From Heracleum sosnowskyi (Eukaryota > Streptophyta > Magnoliopsida > Apiales > Apiaceae), in contig CM061240.1 in the NCBI GenBank assembly GCA_030848705.1, positions 23,331,001 through 23,395,000 on the forward strand: a DNA stretch of 64,000 nucleotides, read 5' to 3'. A model generated the notes under the pieces. The model worked only from the letters and a program-made list of their open reading frames with translations, did not search any database and was not told where the DNA came from. Shown here piece by piece: positions 1 through 12,313 of this stretch; within the stretch, counting starts at the first letter, position 1, and each line of letters begins with the position of its first letter. The position numbers and the translations under genes are program-made.

Positions 1-3000
1 AAACCTTTGTTGTACTTACTTTCCACGACGGTTTTTTTGTAGAAACCGTTGTGTGATTACCACAACGGTTTTTTATTTATAAACTGTTGTCTGAATGATT
101 TTACTACAACGGTTTTAGATTTAAAAATAGTTGTGTGACTTTTTTTTTTTTTTTTTGAATTACTCGTTCGTGACAAACTTTAATTGTGAACTTTGTTTGA
201 ATAATAAAGTTTATGTTTAATTGACACACTTAATTATAGGATAATATTCTTAATTAAGCCGGATATCATAGTTTGTAGTTCTCTTATCATATTAAGACTT
301 TCGTATTATCCTCAATATTATAATTAACAACATATAAAATGTACATATTTTTCTTTGTCAGACCAAGGACACCACACAATTTACTAAACATACAAGTCGG
401 GAATGGCGTACAGTCTCGCTTATACATGACTTACATAATTTCGTGTGTAAACTAACATAACCCCTAAGTCGTAACCCCTAAACCACAAAACCCTAAGCAC
501 AATCTATTATTATAAGTATTATTTTATAAAATTTTCAATCAATCTCATGTTCGGTATCTTCAAAGAAGTGTAAAAAATAAGTTAAGCAAAGGTATTAACA
601 AAATTTTTATAAAAAAAAACACAACGGTTTTTTTAAGAATAAACCTTTGTTGTACTTTACTTTCCACGACAGTTTTTTTGTAGAAACCGTTGTGTGATTA
701 CCACAACGGTATTTTATTTATAAACTGTTGTCTGAATGATTTTACTAGAACGGTTTTACAACTTAAAAACAGTTGTGTGATTTTTTTTTTTTTTTTTTGA
801 ATTTCTCGTTCGTGACAAACTTTAATTGTGAACTTTGTTTGAATAATAAAGTTTATGTTTAATTGACACACTTAATTATAGGATAATATTTTTAATTAAG
901 CCGGATATCATAGTTTGTAGTTCTCTTATCATATTAAGACTTTCGTATTATCCTCGTTATTATACTTAACAACATATAAAATGTACATATTTTTCTTTGT
1001 CGGACCAAGGACACCACACAATTTACTAAACATACAAGTCGGGAATGGCGTACAGTCTCGCTTATACATGACTTACATAATTTCGTGTGTAAACTAACAT
1101 AACCCCTAAGTCGTAACCCCTAAACCACAAAACCCTAAGCACAATCTATTATTATAAGTATTATTTTATAAAATTTTTAATCAATAACATGTTCGGTATC
1201 TTCAAAAAAGTGTAAAAAATAAGTTAGGCAAAGGTATTAACAAAATTTTTATAAAAAAAACACACAACGGTTTTTTTAAGAATAAACCTTTGTTGTACTT
1301 ACTTTCCACGACGGTTTTTTTGTAGAAACCGTTGTGTGATTACCACAACGGTTTTTTATTTATAAACTGTTGTCTGAATGATTTTACTACAACGGTTTTA
1401 GATTTAAAAAAAGTTGTGTGACTTTTTTTTTTTTTTTTGAATTACTCGTTCGTGACAAACTTTAATTGTGAACTTTGTTTGAATAATAAAGTTTATGTTT
1501 AATTGACACACTTAATTATAGGATAATATTCTTAATTAAGCCGGATATCATAGTTTGTAGTTCTCTTATCATATTAAGACTTTCGTATTATCCTCATTAT
1601 TATAATTAACAACATATAAAATGTACATATTTTTCTTTGTCGGACCAAGGACACCACACAATTTACTAAACATACAAGTCGGGAATGGCGTACAGTCTCG
1701 CTTATACATGACTTACATAATTTCGTGTGTAAACTAACATAACCCCTAAGTCGTAACCCCTAAACCACAAAACCCTAAGCACAATCTATTATTATAAGTA
1801 TTATTTTATAAAATTTTCAATCAATCTCATGTTCGGTATCTTCAAAGAAGTGTAAAAAATAAGTTAGGCAAAGGTATTAACAAAATTTTTATAAAAAAAA
1901 ACACAACGGTTTTTTTAAGAATAAACCTTTGTTGTACTTTACTTTCCACGACAGTTTATTTGTAGAAACCGTTGTGTGATTACCACAACGGTATTTTATT
2001 TATAAACTGTTGTCTGAATGATTTTACTAGAACGGTTTTACAACTTAAAAACAGTTGTGTGATTTTTTTTTTTTTTTTTTTGAATTTCTCGTTCGTGACA
2101 AACTTTAATTGTGAACTTTGTTTGAATAATAAAGTTTATGTTTAATTGACACACTTAATTATAGGATAATATTTTTAATTAAGCCGGATATCATAGTTTG
2201 TAGTTCTCTTATCATATTAAGACTTTCGTATTATCCTCGTTATTATACTTAACAACATATAAAATGTACATATTTTTCTTTGTCGGACCAAGGACACCAC
2301 ACAATTTACTAAACATACAAGTCGGGAATGGCGTACAGTCTCGCTTATACATGACTTACATAATTTCGTGTGTAAACTAACATAACCCCTAAGTCGTAAC
2401 CCCTAAACCACAAAACCCTAAGCACAATCTATTATTATAAGTATTATTTTATAAAATTTGCAATCAATAACATGTTCGGTATCTTCAAAAAAGTGTAAAA
2501 AATAAGTTAGGCAAATGTATTAACAAAATTTTTATAAAAAAAAACACACAACGGTTTTTTTAAGAATAAACCTTTGTTGTACTTTACTTTCCACGATGGT
2601 TTTTTTGTAGAAACCGTTGTGTGATTACCACAACGGTTTTTTATTTATAAACTGTTGTCTGAATGATTTTACTACAACGGTTTTAGAACTTAAAAACAGT
2701 TGTGTGACTCTTTTTTTTTTTTGAATTACTCGTTCGTGACAAACTTTAATTGTGAACTTTGTTTGAATAATAAAGTTTATGTTTAATTGACACACTTAAT
2801 TATAGGATAATATTCTTAATTAAGCCGGATATCATAGTTTGTAGTTCTCTTATCATATTAAGACTTTCGTATTATCCTCGTTATTATAATTAACAACATA
2901 TAAAATGTACATATTTTTCTTTGTCGGACCAAGGACACCACACAATTTACTAAACATACAAGTCGGGAATGGCGTACAGTCTCGCTTATACATGACTTAC

Positions 3001-3556
3001 ATAATTTCGTGTGTAAACTAACATAACCCCTAAGTCGTAACCCCTAAACCACAAAACCCTAAGCACAATCTATTATTATAAGTATTATTTTATAAAAATT
3101 TTAATCAATATCATGTTCGGTATCTTCAAAGAAGTGTAAAAAATAAGTTAGGCAAAGGTATTAACAAAATTTTTATAAAAAAAACACACAACGGTTTTTT
3201 TAAGAATAAACCTTTGTTGTACTTTACTTTCCACGACAGTTTTTTTGTAGAAACCGTTGTGTGATTACCACAACGGTATTTTATTTATAAACTGTTGTCT
3301 GAATGATTTTACTACAACGGTTTTACAACTTAAAAACAGTTGTGTGACTTTTTTTTTTTTTGAATTTCTCGTTCGTGACAAACTTTAATTGTGAACTTTG
3401 TTTGAATAATAAAGTTTATGTTTAATTGACACACTTAATTATAGGATAATATTCTTAATTAAGCCGGATATCATAGTTTGTAGTTCTCTTATCATATTAA
3501 GACTTTCGTATTATCCTCGTTATTATACTTAACAACATATAAAATGTACATATAAA
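1..3556 (+). repeat. Tandem array of six ~640-bp units inside CACTA copy 1
   Basis: Unit starts, marked by AAACCTTTGTTGTACT, lie at 1, 641, 1284, 1923, 2568 and 3208, giving spacings of 640, 643, 639, 645 and 640. Each unit starts with a cluster of direct and inverted ACAACGGTTTT motifs followed by a poly-T run. The five full units also carry an AACCCCTAA/AAACCCTAA cluster; the sixth lacks about 150 bp there but keeps the AAACCCTAA at its end. Two variants alternate (see findings). The short motifs are the same kind as those in the right subterminal region, where CACTA proteins of the TNPA class are known to bind. The array has no long ORF. Confidence 0.95.
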
Positions 3557-4125
3557 ACCCTAAGCACAATCTATTATTATACGTATTAACTCGAGTTACT
3601 AAACTTTGAAGTCGGGAAATCGAATATTAACTCGAATGAAAATCAAATGTGTATTAATATTCATAATATATGTTAACATATTATAATAATTTTATTAAAA
3701 TATTTATAATTTAATATAATATATTTTTTTCTAATAATTAATTTGTAACTAATATATTTAATAAATATTCACAATTTATCACAAATACTTCAAATCTTAT
3801 GATAATCTGTATCTATCAATTTTTTTAGTATTATCTTATTTAATATTAATCATATTTAAAATCATAACTTTTATACCAAAATTGATAAAAATTAAAAAAA
3901 TTACTTATAATCAAATTTTTACGACCGTTAGATGAAAAGAGATCTAAATCCAACCGTTAATTCACTCCCGGGTTGGATAGATCTCGGTCACTCCCTCATT
4001 TCCCAAAACACAATTCACTTTCTTCCCCCCCCCCCCAAATTTCCCCCCAATTCACTCTCGTCTCCATCGCCGGTGATTTCGATTCTCCGACTCCGTCTAC
4101 GTCTCCGTCTCCGTCTCCATCATCG
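3557..4125 (+). promoter_or_regulatory. AT-rich spacer and 5' leader of the Ulp1-like gene
   Basis: From 3557 to about 3900 the sequence is very AT-rich, without ORFs or recognisable motifs. From about 4000 it becomes C-rich and pyrimidine-rich, like a plant 5' leader, ending at a plausible splice donor (GTACAC at 4126). The matching acceptor would be the AG at 4712-4713, just before the ATG at 4720. The same block is present inverted in copy 2 (about 58445-58985). The role is inferred from position only. Confidence 0.5.
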
Positions 4126-4133
4126 GTACACAC

Positions 4134-4290
4134 CTCTCTCTCACTCTCTCTCTCTCACTCTCTCTCTCTCTCACTATCTCTCTCACTCTCTCTCTTGCTC
4201 TCTCTCTCTCTATTGCCCCCTCTCTCTCACCCCCCCCCCCTCTCTCTCTGTCTCTCTCTCACCCCTCTCTCTTTTACTCTGCATGCACTT
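4134..4290 (+). repeat. CT/TC microsatellite in the leader intron
   Basis: This is a long (TC)n tract with CA and C-run interruptions, directly after the proposed donor at 4126. Copy 2 has a shorter version at 58328-58438. Two chance ORFs across it encode only Ser/Leu/Pro-rich low-complexity peptide and are not genes. Confidence 0.9.
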
Positions 4291-4719
4291 GGTTTATTGT
4301 TTATGAATGATTTTTATGCATTAGGGTTTTTGTGCTGTTTTGTTTGGTTTATTCTTGTGCTTTGTGAAGTAATATATATATTGTGTTGTTTCGTTTGGCT
4401 TAATATTTTGTGAAGTAATTTTAATTTAGGTACATTAGGGCTGAAATGTGTGTAATATTTTGTGTTTTGACCTTTAATTCAAGAAACAGGGACATTGGGT
4501 GCTAATTCCTAAATTTAATTATATGCTCAAATCTCAGTTAATGATCTAATTCCTAAATTTGGACTGTTTGTGATTGTGATTTTAGATCTGATGTGCATCA
4601 TAATTTTTACAAGGTTTCTTACATCTCACATATGTGTGATCTGTGGCATCCTTAATACTAGTAGTAGCCTTATCTTGTTTGCTATATCCTAATATTATTT
4701 ATGTGGTGTGTAGATTAAT

Positions 4720-7700
4720 ATGGCGCCTTTGAAGAAGACACGATCTGCTCCAAATAAAACCGCGTCTTGCCTTATGAAGGCTTTAAAGAGGAATAGTAGC
4801 CTGGACACTGGTGCGGTAAATAAGGAGGTAAAGAAGAAGGCTACTTCTACTACGTCCTCTCCTGAACCGGTAAAGAATAAGGCTATTTCTACAACTCTGC
4901 AACACTAACTGTCCAAGACGAAGAAGAGGAAACGAGAGGCAGAACATGTGCCTACCAAAACCCTGGGACTTAGGCTTTTAAAACGGGGTGCTGTTACAAT
5001 GCATAGGATTGTTAGGCGGAAGATGTTGGGCATCAAGTACACGGTGAATTTTAATGCAAAAGGGGAGCCGTACGACAAGGCAGCCATAGAGATGCAGTCT
5101 TATATCGGGGTTCTTGCGAGATCTAAGGCCCCGATTTGGTATGATTCTTGGAAAAAAGTTCCGGCTGAAAGAAAAAAAAAGATTTGGGATTGTGTTGACG
5201 TAAAATAAATACCATCTCACTGTGTGTATTTTTTATTCTTGAATCTTGACTAATTGATTTATGTTTGTACCAGATGGCATTTGATGTACCATCAACAGTG
5301 AGGAAGGTGGTGCTTAATTCTGCCAACCATAAATGGAGGGAGTTTAAGAGCCGTTTATCTACCCATTATGTCCTGGCATATCGTGATCAGCCCGAGTTGC
5401 TAGAAAGTCCTCTAGCTGACTACTCATTCATTGAGAAGCCGCACTGGGACATGTTTGTTGCCAACCGTTTATCTAATGAGTTCCTTGTAAGATTTTCAAT
5501 TTGTTTAGCGTGATTACATAAAACCAAATATATTTAGTGGTACATCTTTGTTGATAACTTCTTTTGTGTTTTTATGAAGGAGGTACATGCCGAGCAGAAA
5601 AGGCGAAGTGGTATGTATGAGTACGATCACTACTTGTCTCGGAAGGGTTATGCCAACCTGGAACAGGAGTTGGTTAGTGATCTTTATACATTATATTATT
5701 TTTCCCATGACATGTTTGATTATGTTTTGATATTTAATTCCCTTGTCTGTTCATACATGTAGTCTGGTGGTGATCCTGAATTTGAAATAGATCGATCCGA
5801 TACTTGGGTTCTTGCCCGGAAGGATAGAGACGGGAATTTCAAGTCAAATGATGTTGCTACTATTGCTGCGAATATTGTATGTTATTCATTTCTATTGTGG
5901 TTCAATTTCCTTGTGAGCATAATATATGCATTGTTAGTTAACTTAATATATGTTTTATTCATTTTTTAGGTTGAGATGAAGAAGAGAGTCAGTGCTGGGG
6001 AAGTGACACTGGAAGGCACTGAGGATGTCTTGACCAAGGTGCTCGGTAACCCTGAGCACCGAGGACGAGTACGTGGCTAGGGATGCCATGTTAAGCAGTC
6101 TGTGTATTTTGATCTTCCAAAACAGAAAAGGAAAGGCAAGTCGATTGAGGAAAAGATCCAAGAGGGAATTCAGAAGTACATGGCAGAGGAAAAAGACAAG
6201 ATTATTAAAGAGCGCGATGCATTTTGGGCTGCAGAAATGGAAAAGATGAATGCCGCTTTACATGCAAAAAATGTTGTGTTTGATGGGAGCCCGAATATTG
6301 GATCACAACAGGCAAGTTGTTCCAAGGGGGGGCAAGTTAATGATTTGGATATTGAAGGTATAAAGAAGAAACTTGAACTCGTGGGTGATCAAGTTACTGC
6401 TGATAAAAAGAAAGATGTTGGTGAGGAGAAAGTCATTGATGAGGTTCAAGATGTGGTGGAAGAGCTGAATAAGCTGGAAGAGATCAAGATTGATTTGGAA
6501 GATAAGATTGATGTTCAAGAAAATGTCCATGATGAAGAGGAGTTTGATGGGGGAAAAATGTTGAGGCTGTTGAAGTTGTTGACAATGATGAGGGTGATTA
6601 TCATTGGGAGTTGACAATAGCTGGCTCGAGCAATGTTGTTGCTTATACAACAGTTGATATGGAAAGCGATGTTGTTCATGGCAAGCCACTTGGAAAGAAG
6701 AATGCACGAGTCTCGATTACTCGTGTAATGAATGGAGATGCACCGATTCCTTATCCAATCAATGATGAAATCTTGACTGTGCAACAAGCTGTCGGAACGT
6801 ACATTGCATGGCCGAAAAGCAATATTTTGAAAGTGAAGACAAATACTGCTCCAGTGAAAGGAAATCTGAAGGTTAACTACTTAACTTGAATATAACCTTT
6901 TCAATTATTTTTTCTTGGCTTTAAATATTAGAAGTCTTTAGAAGTAAAGACTAAGTACTTACTTTCATTTTACATTCCGTTGGATATTCTGTTCTTTCAT
7001 TCTAGTATGCATAATTGCATTCCTAATTTTTTTCAGGGAGGGAAGAAACTTACTGAAAAGAAGTTTAAAAAGGTGGCTGAATGTGTCTCAAAACCAGAGT
7101 TGGTCGCTAAGATGGGTCCTGAATTCCACCAGTCACTAAAACGTTTGTGGCTCTGGGCAAGTGACACATTAAAGGATGGTCATACGTTGGCTTTTAAATT
7201 ACATGAAGATGCTTTTGGATCAGGTAAGAAGAATGTTATGTTCTTATCCGACGTGCATGCTCTGTGCTTTGGAGGAGAAATATCAGGATCAACCATTTGC
7301 TATTTCATCAAGTAAGTATTATTAAGTTCTGTTAAAATTTTCAATAATTAGGATCTTACCTTATACTTGCGAATTTATCCAGTTTTCTGACTTGTAAACT
7401 CAAATATTAATTTTTGGAAAAATAGACAACTTCAAAGTTATATCGTAAAAGGGCCTAATTCTTTACTTTTTTATGTACAGTTTACTGCATATTTATTTGA
7501 GGAAGCACAAGATGACCGACATGATATCGTTTGTTGATCCTGCTGTCACTGGCTCTAAAAATTGTGGTACAGCAGGGGAGAGGTCGCATAATCTTGCTGA
7601 ACGGTTCAAGACTGCCAAACCAGACCAGCTCTTTCTTTTGCCATATAATAATATGTGAGTAATTGTATTTCTAATTTAATTTTCACCGTCTATGTTATTA

Positions 7701-8527
7701 ATATCAAAATGGGCATCTCAGTCGTAACAAATATTATTTTTTGGACTTGTATTACTTTCAAATATGCATTTCTTCACTACCAAAGAAAAATAATTTTATT
7801 ACATGTTTAAGTGCTAATAATTGACTTATAATATTATACCTAATTTACAATATATATGTTTCTGACGGGGTCATTGTAGGAACCATTGGGCGCTCACCGC
7901 TGTTAATCCCGAGTCACAATTAGTCTACCACATGGACCCATTGAAGCGTCGAATTGCAGGCGAAGAATGGACAGAAGTGGTTGACAAGTGAGTGTGATAG
8001 TATTATTTCTGTTCTTTATATTAATGAGAAATGTCGTAATGCGAATTTATATTTTTTTGTAGTGCCATTAATCTTTACAAGGATGCTGGGAAGAAGATTG
8101 CGAAGAAGAAGATCATATGGGAGAATCTTGCGGTATAATTATTTCTTGGCCGCCCGTTATTCTTATATTAGTTTCTCGGATATATGTATGGATATATAGC
8201 TGTAATTGTTGCTTCATATATGAGTTAATATTTATATAAATATTTTTCAGGGTGTTCCTCTCCAATCCGGGACCAAGGACTGTGGTCTGTTTATCATGCG
8301 ATATATGAAGGAAATATGTCTTGATAAGGAGCTCAAATTTGTTTCAAAGGTATAAAATTTTTAATTTTGTCATCTTTTGTGTTCTTCTTTTCTATGTTGA
8401 AATCTGGTGATAATATAGTTTAATCTTTCAGTGGCTACGGAGGGGCAGCTTATCCTATGGAGTCGATGATCTCAATGAAATCAGGATCGAGTGGGCGAAG
8501 TACTTCATGAAGCACGAGACTTCTTAG
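4720..8527 (+). pseudogene. Ulp1/SENP (C48)-like cysteine protease gene of CACTA copy 1, broken
   Basis: Twelve exons can be traced by GT/AG borders and comparison with copy 2: 4720-5199, 5274-5486, 5580-5672, 5763-5876, 5970 to about 6871, 7037-7311, 7481-7654, 7880-7987, 8063-8132, 8251-8349 and 8432-8527, the fifth possibly split. The N-terminal part is basic, the middle is acidic with coiled-coil character, and the C-terminus carries the C48 protease signature: His in NHWALTAV, Asp in YHMDP, and Gln/Cys in LQSGTKDCGLFIM. Such domains are common in plant CACTA and MULE elements; cleavage of SUMO-like conjugates is the family activity, not shown here. Lesions: stop at about 4906 (copy 2 reads Gln), stop at about 6078 (Gln in copy 2), and a frameshift at about 6553. 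The proposed exon-1 donor is also altered relative to copy 2. Confidence 0.85.
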
Positions 8528-9767
8528 GTTCTTTGCACATTTAGTAACCACGCACCGCAAATTTTCTGATGCACATGTATTTTTGGGAGTTGCGCAGTAT
8601 ATATAATGACTAACTGATATGCTATGGACATGTAATGGCGTAACTATTTAACTTAAGTGAAGGTTTCAGTCTCTACTTTTGGGGTATGTGCATCCGAAAA
8701 TCTGATGTTGTTGAACATATTTAACTTAATTAGTTCGTGAATTTTACTTGGTTGGATGTGTTGGTTGTAATGGTTTATTGAACACGATGGAATGGAATGG
8801 CTGTTTGTTTTGGTTTTAGTTTGGCTTCTTTATATTGCCAGTTTGGTTTCTTTATATTGCCAGTTTGGTTTTTTAATTTTGTTATATAAAACCATTGTCT
8901 CTTGTTATTTTAGGTAATTGGACTATAATGAAAACTGTTGTCAAGCATTGTACTAGGCAATGTGTTGAATTTTCTATGAAACCATTGTCTATTAAGCTAG
9001 GTAACAACTTCTTGTTAAAAAAAAACGTTGTCCAAATACATTACTTCAATACAAGCATATGAAACCATTGTGGTAAAGACATCAGACAACAGATACTTAA
9101 TTTCAAACCACTGTCCATAGAGATTTTTTACAAGCAATATACTAATAAAAACCGTTGTTGTTTTAAAAATAATTCAATGTATTTTATGCTAAACCATTGT
9201 CGTAAACACTTCAGACAACAGTTTTTTGTCCAATACCGTTGTCTATCAAAATCAGAAACAAGTGTTTTAGAAACAAAAACTGTTGTGGTTCTGCTAATGT
9301 TCAAACATGTTTATCTTTTTAAACCATTGCCTAACAGCTTTCAGACAACAGGTATTTAAAGAAAACAATTGTGCAAGTCAAGAATAGACAATAGTTTTTA
9401 GAAAGGAAACCATTGTGTTAAACTATTAAGACAATGGGGTTGTTCTACTAAAACCGTCGTAAATATTTAGATCACACAACACTCTTTTGGAAAATAAAGC
9501 CTTGTCTGAAAATTAAAATAACAACATTTTCTAGTTAATAAACAATTGTTGATTTATTTGTTAGACAATGGTTTCTACAACAACCGTTATTGTTCACGCG
9601 TTTCAGACAACGTTTTCTAAGACCAAAACCGTTGTCTGTAGGGAATCATACAACGGACGCGTCCGTTGTCTGAGCTGCGTAACAGACGGCATCTCAATAG
9701 ACAACGGTTTTCTAGGGCATCAGACAACGGGCAAAAGGCCTTGTCTGATTCAATTATTCTTGTAGTG
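8528..9767 (+). repeat. 3' UTR and right subterminal repeat region of CACTA copy 1
   Basis: From about 8880 to the end, motifs of the form ACAACGGTTTT, AAACCATTGTC and CAGACAACGG occur every 20-60 bp in both orientations. They become denser and closer to consensus towards the terminus, where GACAACGG-type words repeat between 9640 and 9740. Subterminal clusters of short motifs are diagnostic of CACTA elements and serve as transposase-accessory binding sites in En/Spm. The region is matched inverted at 53223-54120. Confidence 0.88.
9741..9767 (-). repeat. Terminal inverted repeat, CACTA copy 1 right end
   Basis: Read on the minus strand from 9767, the end is CACTACAAGAATAATTGAAT followed by CAGACAA. 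It is identical over 27 bases to the 53223 end of copy 2 and differs at about three positions from the 62398 end. Confidence 0.92.
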
Positions 9768-12313
9768 CTTAGCTGAAAAGTAGTAGGCACCTTTGTAAAA
9801 CTTTGAGAAATATCATTCCTCACCAACTCAGTTGAATTCTTGATAGAATCAATCTCACTTTTTAGGCTTTTGGATAACAGAGTTGTAGCCTTCAGATGAT
9901 TCTTCAAGTCTTGATTCTCTATAGATTTCACTGCATCATGGGCATGTTCCAAAGCAGAAGAATAACTTACAGATTCAGCAGAACTGTGCCATGAATTATT
10001 CCATTCATTCTGTCTAAGTGCCTCAGCATGATTAAAGGAAGGAATAGAAAAATCTTGTCTTTGATCTTTCCCAGTGTAAGCATTGCCAGACATAAATGTA
10101 CTTGATGAACCAAAAGTAGTTCCAAGACTAACTTTCAGTGCTGTAGCAAGCTGATCCTTCTCTTTTTGATTCTCATCATCACTATCATCAGAGTCATCAT
10201 CATCAGTACTATGAGTAACATCAGGATCAGGAATAGCTATACCTTTCAGTTTATCCTGTGATTCTGAGATAGGATGGTCCATTGGTCTTGAACGAAGTGG
10301 CTGTATCAGGATAGGCTCAGCATCAGGAGCACCACTAGCGTCAGGATTAACACCGTCAGGATTTGATATGCTTGCATCAGTATTTGCTACCAATGGTTCT
10401 TGTGGAGCTTGAGGTTCAGAAGCTGCTTCAACACTTTGAGTTAAAGGTTCTTGTGTGCTTCCCTCATTGACAGTGTCCTCGACCAATCTTTGAACTTCAT
10501 CTGCACCAGAAATCCCTTGAGCATTTTCAGGAATTTTCTTAGAAACTGTAGCTTGGCCTGCATCTTCACTTTGAGAAGATGGTTCTTGTGTAGCTGGAAT
10601 GTTGATGTCTTCATTCTCCCTTTGAGAAAATGGTTCTTGTGTGACCATTCCACTAGCTAAGCCTTCACTCAAACTTTGATTGAGTGGTTCTTGTGTGGCT
10701 GGATCATCAAAAAGAGCTGCTGAACCACTTTGAGGTTCAGGTTCTTGTGGGCTTGATCCTTTCAGTTTCTTCTGTCTCTGATAGACTAACTCTTCTTCTT
10801 TCCTCAACTTTTCCATTGGATGTTTTATCCCAAGATTGGAAGCAGCAGCACCATACTTCTCCCATGAAATATCAACATGTCTTTTTGTTGGAGAGTCCTG
10901 TGCTGGAGAGTCTGAAATAGTAACCACTTGACTTGGTGCAGCAACAGGAATACTAACATCAGGATTTGCTTGAGAAGTTGAAACTGATTGCTCATTCAGA
11001 ATAGAAGTGTCCTGTACATCAGTATCCTGCTTCTTTTCTAAAGGAATTTGATACCTGCCCTTAGATAATCTCCTTTTCTTCTGTGGTGTAGACAATGGAA
11101 CCACAGCTTCAGTAGCAGTATCAACAACTTCCTTATTCACATTCATTATAGAGGATATAGGTAAGTTATCCTCTGAATCAGTCTCATCCCTGAGAACTAA
11201 TTTTCTTTTAACAGAAACAGCCTCAACACCCTTTGCAGCTATCTTCACCAGGACCCCTTGTACACCCCCTTGTAACTTCTTTTTAGTGAGTGGTGTAGAG
11301 GAAAAATCCTTTGAACCTGATTGCCTTCCTGACACATCAGTTCTAGCTGATTTCTTTGATTTTACAACTAAAGTCTTTTGAGAGACATTAGAGGTAGTTG
11401 TTGACTATTTAGACTGTTTAGGATGAATGCTTGGGTTAGGAACAAGGTGTGATTGGCCTTGCCCCATAGCATGAGAAAGTAATCCATAACAAGTAGGCAT
11501 TTTCTGATGTAAGAAAAACCTAACCTCGTCAGGAATAAAAGCATTTCCTATGAAACCATTTGCCTTATCACTGTTGACTAAGGACTTAATATTATTCTCA
11601 GTAATTCTACATATAGGTAGAACTACATCATCCTCAAAAGCAACAATAGGACATAAGTGATTAAATATCAACTGGAAAAATCTAAGAAAACAGACAGAAC
11701 CTAACTTATCTGATTTCCTATCACTTAAAGTTTTTAAGATAAAAGACCCATAATCAAACACTGTAGAATGGATAAGAGAGTACCCAATTTTGAGAGATGC
11801 TGATGGAAGAGCATCAAAATTTGATGTCTTGTTCAAGAAACAACGACTGATTGTATCAAAGAAGAAATTCCATTCCTTCTTAAGCTTTGTCCTAAAGAGA
11901 TTGCCATATCTCTTTACTTCACCATTGTAGCCCAACTTAGTAACAAACTCAAAGAGAGTAGAGTCCGAAACATTAGCAGGAATAGCATCACCAAGAACAG
12001 GTAAATGCAAGGCTTCCTCCACAATTGCAGGAGTCACATAGTGAGTAATTCCATTATATTCAAAACTCATAAAGATTGTATCAGAATACCCTTTGTCAAA
12101 AGTAACTGAGTTCCACACCTGCATCACAGACTTAAAAGAAACACTTGCAGGTTCTGTTAAAGCAAAATTCAATGGGCTTGAAGCTAGAAAATCTTGAATT
12201 ACATGAAACTCATTGGGTAAATCCTGATGATTTAGAATAGCCAAAAAATTGTTAGTGGCAAAAGTAACACCATTAATCACTGTCTGTTTGTTTATGAATG
12301 ATGAAGACGCCAT
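9768..12313 (-). pseudogene. Additional post-pol ORF of the Sirevirus-type element, interrupted
   Basis: An ATG at 12313 opens a reading frame that runs to a single in-frame TAG at about 11405-11407. It then continues in the same frame to the CACTA border at 9768, giving about 850 codons without other stops. The first 300 residues look globular and I do not recognise the domain. The second part is hydrophilic, with repeated TQEP(L/F/S)xQS-like units, several NPD/DPD repeats, an acidic Asp/Ser run and a probable C-terminal coiled coil. Position matches the env-like or additional ORFs described for Sireviruses; no signal peptide or membrane segment is evident. After the insertion the frame reads about 50 residues into the CACTA end and stops at 9617. 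Confidence 0.6.

Larger units (their letters stand above)
1..9767 (+). mobile_element. CACTA (En/Spm-type) transposon copy 1, right-hand part
   Basis: The element runs off the left edge of the window and ends at 9767 with a terminal repeat whose reverse complement starts CACTACAAGAATAATTGAAT. In order it contains a tandem array (1-3556), an AT-rich spacer, a broken Ulp1-like gene (4720-8527) and a subterminal region dense in short ACAACGG-type motifs (about 8880-9767). The same order and sequence recur inverted at 53223-60560, which defines the family. Three bases after the end (CTT, 9768-9770) should be the target duplication, but the partner copy is outside the window. The insertion lies inside a minus-strand retrotransposon ORF. 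A transposase gene, if present, would lie left of position 1. Confidence 0.88.

Noticed and set aside
1..3556. CRISPR-like or centromeric satellite array
   Set aside because: Units are ~640 bp with no spacer pattern, carry CACTA motifs and lie inside a defined transposon repeated at 58985-60560.
3932..4413. Ser/Leu/Pro-rich ORFs of 124 and 146 codons
   Set aside because: They are translations of the CT microsatellite and leader, have no family features and cross a likely splice donor.
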